Source: an uncultured Blautia sp. (GTDB lineage: Bacteria > Bacillota > Clostridia > Lachnospirales > Lachnospiraceae). From it: a stretch of DNA of 46,876 nt. Positions 43,127 through 46,876 of this stretch are shown one piece after another. The stretch's first letter is position 1, and each line of letters opens with the position of its first letter. Where the stretch lies: assembly GCA_934408705.1 (NCBI GenBank), contig CAKRVL010000012.1:1-46876 (forward strand), read 5' to 3'. The notes under the pieces are model-generated. The model had not been told where the DNA came from. It saw only the letters and a list, made by a program, of their open reading frames with translations, and searched no databases. A program made the position numbers and the translations under genes.

Positions 43127-44233
43127 ATGAAATCACTCAAAATGAAGCTGATATATAAAAAACATAAGAAAGAGATTCTTGGTACCCTGGGGGCAGTTCT
43201 GCTGGCAGGCCTTGTCTTTTTCTTTTCATATTTCCGCGTGACGAATGTGGAGGTAATGGGAACCAACCGTTATACAGATGAGCAGGTAAAGACAATGGCT
43301 TTGCAGGGGGCATTTACGGATAATTCTGTTCTTGCAGTTTTGCTCCATTCCAGGATAGATGTGGAAGGTGTGCCTTTTGTGGAGGGCTTTAACATTACCA
43401 GGCTTTCCCATAATACTATCTGTGTCAGTGTGCGGGAAAAGAAAGCTGTGGGCTGTATTCCTTATCTGGACAGCTATGTTTATTTTGACAGAAATGGTAT
43501 TTTTATAGAAAGTTCCCAGATAAGGGACGAGCTGGTGCCTTTTTTTGATGGCATAGAGGTAAGCTATGTGGTGGAAGGCGAGAAGCTTCCAATCAAGGGA
43601 AGCTCTGTTCTTACAACTGCAGTGGCACTGGCAACTATTTTCCAGAAGAATGATGCCATACCGGATCATATTGAATTTGACACCAGTTACCAGATTACCC
43701 TGACTTACGGAGATATTCAGGTTATGCTGGGAAAGGATGAGTATCTGGAGGACAAAATGACACGTGTCAGCGCTATTTTGCCTAAGCTTTCAGATAAAAA
43801 AGGAATTCTTCATCTGGAAAATGTAAATGATAATTCCAAGACCATCACTTTCGAGCAGGATATGGGCGAGGATGGGGTGATCGCTGACGTGGATACTGCG
43901 GCGGCCTATGAGAACGCACTGGCGAACTGGCATGGCGGCTATGACCTGGAGGGCGACTACACCGGTGAGGGTGAGTATGACCAGAATGGAAATTATGTAG
44001 GACCGGAGCCTACAGAGGAAGGAATCGCTGCAAATGGCAGCTGGCTTGGCGGCTATATGGAAGATGGCAGCTATACCGGTTATGGACAGCTTGATAAAGA
44101 TGGAAATTATGTAGGTCCGAATCCTAATGAGGGAAGCGATGATGGAGCTGAGGACGACAATGAGGATTACAGCGGGGAATACAGTGACGACTATAATGAA
44201 GAAGATTATCAGTCTTACGATGAGGAATATTAA
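43127..44233 (+). CDS. ftsQ: FtsQ/DivIB cell division protein with tandem repeats and an acidic tail
   Basis: 368 residues. A basic cytoplasmic end (KMKLIYKKHKK), one membrane segment (about 18-36), then a POTRA-like domain (VTNVEVMGTNRYTDEQV) and the beta domain to about 245. Beyond the family's normal end are two 38-residue repeats starting at Trp268 and Trp306, each with GGY, YTG and the core GNYVGP. A 30-residue Asp/Glu/Tyr-rich tail follows. It is the divisome scaffold that joins FtsL and the septal synthase. It starts 3 bases after murA; ftsZ has its own promoter. Confidence 0.9.
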   Translation: MKSLKMKLIYKKHKKEILGTLGAVLLAGLVFFFSYFRVTNVEVMGTNRYTDEQVKTMALQGAFTDNSVLAVLLHSRIDVEGVPFVEGFNITRLSHNTICVSVREKKAVGCIPYLDSYVYFDRNGIFIESSQIRDELVPFFDGIEVSYVVEGEKLPIKGSSVLTTAVALATIFQKNDAIPDHIEFDTSYQITLTYGDIQVMLGKDEYLEDKMTRVSAILPKLSDKKGILHLENVNDNSKTITFEQDMGEDGVIADVDTAAAYENALANWHGGYDLEGDYTGEGEYDQNGNYVGPEPTEEGIAANGSWLGGYMEDGSYTGYGQLDKDGNYVGPNPNEGSDDGAEDDNEDYSGEYSDDYNEEDYQSYDEEY

Positions 44234-44284
44234 GGAAAAGACCGCATATTTCGAGAAAAAAGTATAAAAAAACAAAATTAGTGG

Positions 44285-44313
44285 TTGATAAATTCACAAA
44301 AAAAATATATGAT
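44285..44313 (+). promoter_or_regulatory. ftsZ promoter
   Basis: TTGATA (44285-44290), 17 bases, TATGAT (44308-44313), giving a leader of about 70 bases. Confidence 0.75.
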
Positions 44314-44391
44314 ATAGCTATATGCAGCTTGGTATATATTTGCTGAAATTAAATATAAAGGATATAAGGTAGAAATAAAGGAGGAAGTACA

Positions 44392-45555
44392 TTGTTAGAG
44401 ATAATGTCAAATGAGGCGGAATCCTCTGCAAAGATTATTGTAATCGGAGTAGGCGGCGCCGGAAATAACGCAGTTAACAGAATGGTTGAAGAAGCCATCG
44501 GCGGGGTAGAGTTTGTAGGAGTGAATACAGATAAGCAGGCTCTGACTCTGTGTAAAGCTCCAACTGTACTTCAGATCGGTGAGAAGATTACCAAGGGTCT
44601 CGGTGCAGGAGCACAGCCTGAGGTTGGACAGAAAGCAGCAGAAGAGAGCATTGAGGAAGTTAAGCAGATCATCGAAGGTGCTGACATGGTATTTGTTACA
44701 TGCGGTATGGGCGGTGGAACCGGTACAGGTGCAGCTCCGGTAATTGCAGCGGCAGCTAAGGAAATGGGTATCCTCACTGTAGGTGTTGTGACCAAGCCTT
44801 TCCGTTTTGAAGCTAAGACACGTATGAATAATGCCCTTGCAGGTATTGAGAACCTGAAGAAGGCTGTTGATACATTAATCGTGATCCCAAATGATAAGTT
44901 ATTGGAGATCGTTGATCGCCGTACTACTATGCCGGAAGCACTGAGAAAGGCAGATGAGGTTCTGCAGCAGGCTGTTCAGGGTATTACAGACCTGATCAAT
45001 CTGCCGGCTCTTATTAACCTTGACTTTGCTGATGTACAGACTGTTATGACTGATAAGGGTATCGCTCATATCGGTATTGGTGAGGCCAGAGGTGATGACA
45101 AGGCTATGGAGGCTGTACAGCAGGCTGTATCTTCTCCACTGCTTGAGACTACCATCAAGGGTGCTACACATGTTATCATCAATATTTCCGGTGATATTTC
45201 CCTTATGGATGCAAATGATGCAGCAAGCTATGTACAGGAGCTTACAGGCGAAGATGCAAACATTATCTTTGGTGCTATGTACGATGATTCTGTTGCTGAT
45301 TATGCAAGAATCACTGTTATTGCTACCGGCCTTTCTGATAATGCACAGGCAGCTAATCCATTTGGAAACAAGGCAAGTAACTCTGTATTTGCAAATAAGA
45401 GACCTGCTTCTACTACAACTACCGGCGGTGTAAATCTGAACATGCCATCTTTCAGCATGCCGACTATGAATGCTACACCATTCACAGCTAAGACACCATC
45501 CAGTACTGTTCAGAAGAAGGATATCCAGATCCCGGATTTCTTAAGAAACAGATAA
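44392..45555 (+). CDS. ftsZ: Cell division GTPase FtsZ
   Basis: 387 residues. Tubulin-like GTPase with [12 protein letters not shown] (19-31), the [11 protein letters not shown] signature loop (107-117) and the T7 loop [12 protein letters not shown] flexible linker leads to the C-terminal peptide [10 protein letters not shown] that binds membrane tethers. The start is TTG 44392, with GGAGG at 7 bases; an ATG four codons later is 19 bases from that site. ftsA, often next to ftsZ, is absent here. Confidence 0.97.
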   Translation: MLEIMSNEAESSAKIIVIGVGGAGNNAVNRMVEEAIGGVEFVGVNTDKQALTLCKAPTVLQIGEKITKGLGAGAQPEVGQKAAEESIEEVKQIIEGADMVFVTCGMGGGTGTGAAPVIAAAAKEMGILTVGVVTKPFRFEAKTRMNNALAGIENLKKAVDTLIVIPNDKLLEIVDRRTTMPEALRKADEVLQQAVQGITDLINLPALINLDFADVQTVMTDKGIAHIGIGEARGDDKAMEAVQQAVSSPLLETTIKGATHVIINISGDISLMDANDAASYVQELTGEDANIIFGAMYDDSVADYARITVIATGLSDNAQAANPFGNKASNSVFANKRPASTTTTGGVNLNMPSFSMPTMNATPFTAKTPSSTVQKKDIQIPDFLRNR

Positions 45556-45572
45556 TTAATCTCATTTAAAAG

Positions 45573-45600
45573 GCCCCCGTACATATGTGCGGGGGCTGTT
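45573..45600. terminator. Bidirectional terminator between ftsZ and the DUF1540 gene
   Basis: GCCCCCGTACA and TGTGCGGGGGC form a GC-rich hairpin with one G-U pair. On the plus strand TGTTTG follows; on the minus strand CTTTT follows. Confidence 0.8.
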
Positions 45601-45602
45601 TG

Positions 45603-45923
45603 TCAGCATTGACACTGGAAGGTGTCACATTTTGTTTCGGAGCATGCTTTTGCACCATTTCCTGCCACATCGATGGCGGCAGCGGTACATTTACAGTTCT
45701 CGTTATAGGTACAGTTGTGGGCCTTGCAATCAATCTGGATGGTTTCGCATCCGCAATGGTTGTGGGCGCAGTTCATAGCACCCTGGCTTTTTTCACGGAA
45801 GCTTCCGCATGATGTTTCTTCAGAGCTTTTTGCACTGTCACCCATGACGTTAATCTCGCCTCTGGAACAAAGCATATCTTCGTTGTAAGCACAGGTTGTT
45901 GCGGAACATTTTAAGATTGTCAT
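45603..45923 (-). CDS. Tandem DUF1540 cysteine-rich protein
   Basis: 106 residues with 15 cysteines in two DUF1540 units, at about 6-42 and 66-102. Each has C-x4-C-x-YN at its start, a central I-x-V-x-G segment and C-x-x-F at its end. The pattern suggests small metal-binding or disulphide knots. Function is unknown; the domain is common in Clostridia. GGAGG lies 8 bases before the ATG. It is convergent with ftsZ and divergent from infC. Confidence 0.9.
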   Translation of the reverse strand: MTILKCSATTCAYNEDMLCSRGEINVMGDSAKSSEETSCGSFREKSQGAMNCAHNHCGCETIQIDCKAHNCTYNENCKCTAAAIDVAGNGAKACSETKCDTFQCQC

Positions 45924-46095
45924 GTTGTTTACCTCCTGATTATAATTCTGGATTTTATTTTCCGGAGTTTCGTGTTATGAAACAGTTTTAGGTTTTCCTA
46001 TAATTGTGAAAATATGCAGAAATTCAGAAATAACCTATGAAGATTCTTTTGAAAGAAAATCTCGAGAAAAATTTTAAAGAAAATAAAAAAATGGC
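45924..46095. other. Intergenic region between the DUF1540 gene and infC leader
   Basis: AT-rich sequence with A-tracts directly before the infC promoter. A TATAAT on the minus strand sits too close to the DUF1540 ribosome binding site to be its -10, and no convincing promoter for that gene was found. No gene is seen. Confidence 0.5.
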
Positions 46096-46124
46096 TTGAC
46101 TTTCGGCAGTAGACATGATAATAT
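46096..46124 (+). promoter_or_regulatory. infC operon promoter
   Basis: TTGACT (46096-46101), 17 bases, TAATAT (46119-46124), with an A-tract just upstream. Strong by appearance, as expected for translation genes. Confidence 0.75.
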
Positions 46125-46130
46125 TCAACA

Positions 46131-46370
46131 GTACGTGATGAAAAGAAAGCAGAGTTCACTCTCACCTCAGCGCACATTCAGATGCGGCTCGGGTTCATAT
46201 TGCACAGCAGCGCGTGACTTAGTTCGCGGGTGTAATAGGAGAAGTGTGGATTCTGTCCGCACTTTTTTTATGTGTGGTCACGTATGAAGGCAGGGTTTCC
46301 TGCGAAGGGGAATGAGAGTCCAGAGTTTTTCGCTGGATGATAACAGATCATCTATCAGGTATGGAGGTGC
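46131..46370 (+). promoter_or_regulatory. Structured infC leader, probably the L20-type autoregulatory leader
   Basis: About 245 untranslated bases precede infC. They contain a complete intrinsic terminator at 46242-46269 and several further hairpins between it and the start (GCAGG/CCTGC around 46288-46301, TCCAG/CTGGA around 46319-46337). In Firmicutes the infC-rpmI-rplT message is controlled by ribosomal protein L20 through premature termination in such a leader. The assignment rests on position and the terminator; I did not match the L20-binding fold base by base. Confidence 0.6.
46242..46269 (+). terminator. Attenuator terminator in the infC leader
   Basis: AAGTGTGGA (46242-46250) and TCCGCACTT (46256-46264) form a 9-bp stem with one G-U and a 5-base loop, followed by T7. 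Confidence 0.85.
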
Positions 46371-46376
46371 ACAACA

Positions 46377-46876
46377 ATTAGCAATTTAATGATCAACGAA
46401 CAAATCAGAGACAAAGAGGTACGCTTAATTGGTCCGGACGGAGAACAGCTTGGAATCATGTCCGCAAGAGAAGCAATGGCTAAGGCTCAGGAGGCAGAGC
46501 TTGATTTAGTAAAGATTGCCCCACAGGCAAAGCCACCGGTATGTAAGATCATCGACTATGGTAAATATCGTTACGAGCTTGCCCGAAAAGAAAAAGAAGC
46601 CAAGAAGAAGCAGAAGACCATCGATGTCAAAGAAGTGCGTCTTTCACCAAACATTGATACCAATGACCTGAACACAAAGGCTGGGGCAGCGCGTAAGTTC
46701 CTTACTAAGGGCGATAGAGTCAAGGTTACTCTTCGTTTCCGAGGAAGAGAGATGGCGCATATGTCAAGCAGTAAGCACGTTCTGGATGATTTTGCCGATA
46801 TGCTGAAGGACGTTGCCGTAGTTGAGAAGGCAGCTAAGGTAGAAGGCAGAAGCATGACAATGTTTTTAGCACAGAA
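46377..46876 (+). CDS. infC: Translation initiation factor IF-3, cut by the window end; AUU start
   Basis: The window holds about 166 codons, nearly all of IF-3. It begins ISNLMINEQIRDKEVRLIGPDGEQLG and continues through CKIIDYGKYRYE, KEVRLSPNI and RFRGREMAH, all family hallmarks. GGAGG at 46363-46367 is 9 bases from ATT 46377 but 21 from the first in-frame ATG (46389), so initiation at AUU is strongly favoured. That is the classic infC start, which lets IF-3 limit its own synthesis by rejecting non-standard start codons. The C-terminus lies beyond the window; rpmI and rplT are expected next. Confidence 0.95.
   Translation, partial: MSNLMINEQIRDKEVRLIGPDGEQLGIMSAREAMAKAQEAELDLVKIAPQAKPPVCKIIDYGKYRYELARKEKEAKKKQKTIDVKEVRLSPNIDTNDLNTKAGAARKFLTKGDRVKVTLRFRGREMAHMSSSKHVLDDFADMLKDVAVVEKAAKVEGRSMTMFLAQ

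Noticed and set aside
45585..45812. Plus-strand open frames after ftsZ
   Set aside because: They are antisense to the DUF1540 gene, whose cysteine pattern is unmistakable.

Overview
The window looks like chromosomal DNA from a spore-lineage Clostridia bacterium, most likely Lachnospiraceae (Blautia-like). That placement is inference from gene order and protein style: a priA-def-fmt-rsmB-rlmN-stp-prkC-rsgA-rpe-thiN run, a mraZ-to-ftsZ cluster holding two adjacent class B PBPs, DUF1540 and YugP-type proteins, and strong GGAGG ribosome binding sites. MurE carries the DNPR motif of meso-diaminopimelate enzymes, which agrees with the nearby dapF. No rRNA, tRNA, IS element, phage or CRISPR array was seen.

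Layout. (1) 1-1304: azlD and, convergent to it, dapF. (2) 1456-8705: an accessory locus with a divergent LacI-type repressor and a six-gene operon: sugar-type double-NBD ATPase, two RbsC-like permeases, a secreted binding protein, a shikimate/quinate-dehydrogenase-like oxidoreductase with a changed carboxylate-binding motif, and a UPF0303 protein. By eye it is more AT-rich than its surroundings. (3) 8962-11328: a polar amino-acid ABC transporter whose binding protein is circularly permuted: its second lobe is encoded before its first. (4) 11393-16864: asnA with a CBS-domain gene, a zinc-ribbon membrane protein, an orphan carbamate kinase, and a wall-anchored DUF11 protein. (5) 16975-30590: murE, priA, def, fmt, a zinc protease, rsmB, rlmN, PP2C phosphatase, PASTA kinase, rsgA, rpe and thiamine pyrophosphokinase, closely packed. 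(6) 30720-33136: ychF and lgt. (7) 33297-45600: the division and wall cluster mraZ-rsmH-ftsL-pbp-spoVD-mraY-ftsW-murA-ftsQ-ftsZ, which lacks murD, murG, murB, murF and ftsA. (8) 45603-46876: a convergent DUF1540 gene, then a regulated leader and infC, cut by the window end and apparently starting at AUU.

Regions 5 to 8 are core growth functions: protein maturation, ribosome assembly, Ser/Thr signalling, lipoprotein modification, peptidoglycan precursor synthesis and septation. Region 2 looks like an inducible uptake-and-oxidation unit for a cyclic polyol or hydroxy acid (inference). The observations most worth checking are the permuted binding protein, the AroE-like transport operon, and an attenuator-like hairpin that contains the spoVD ribosome binding site.
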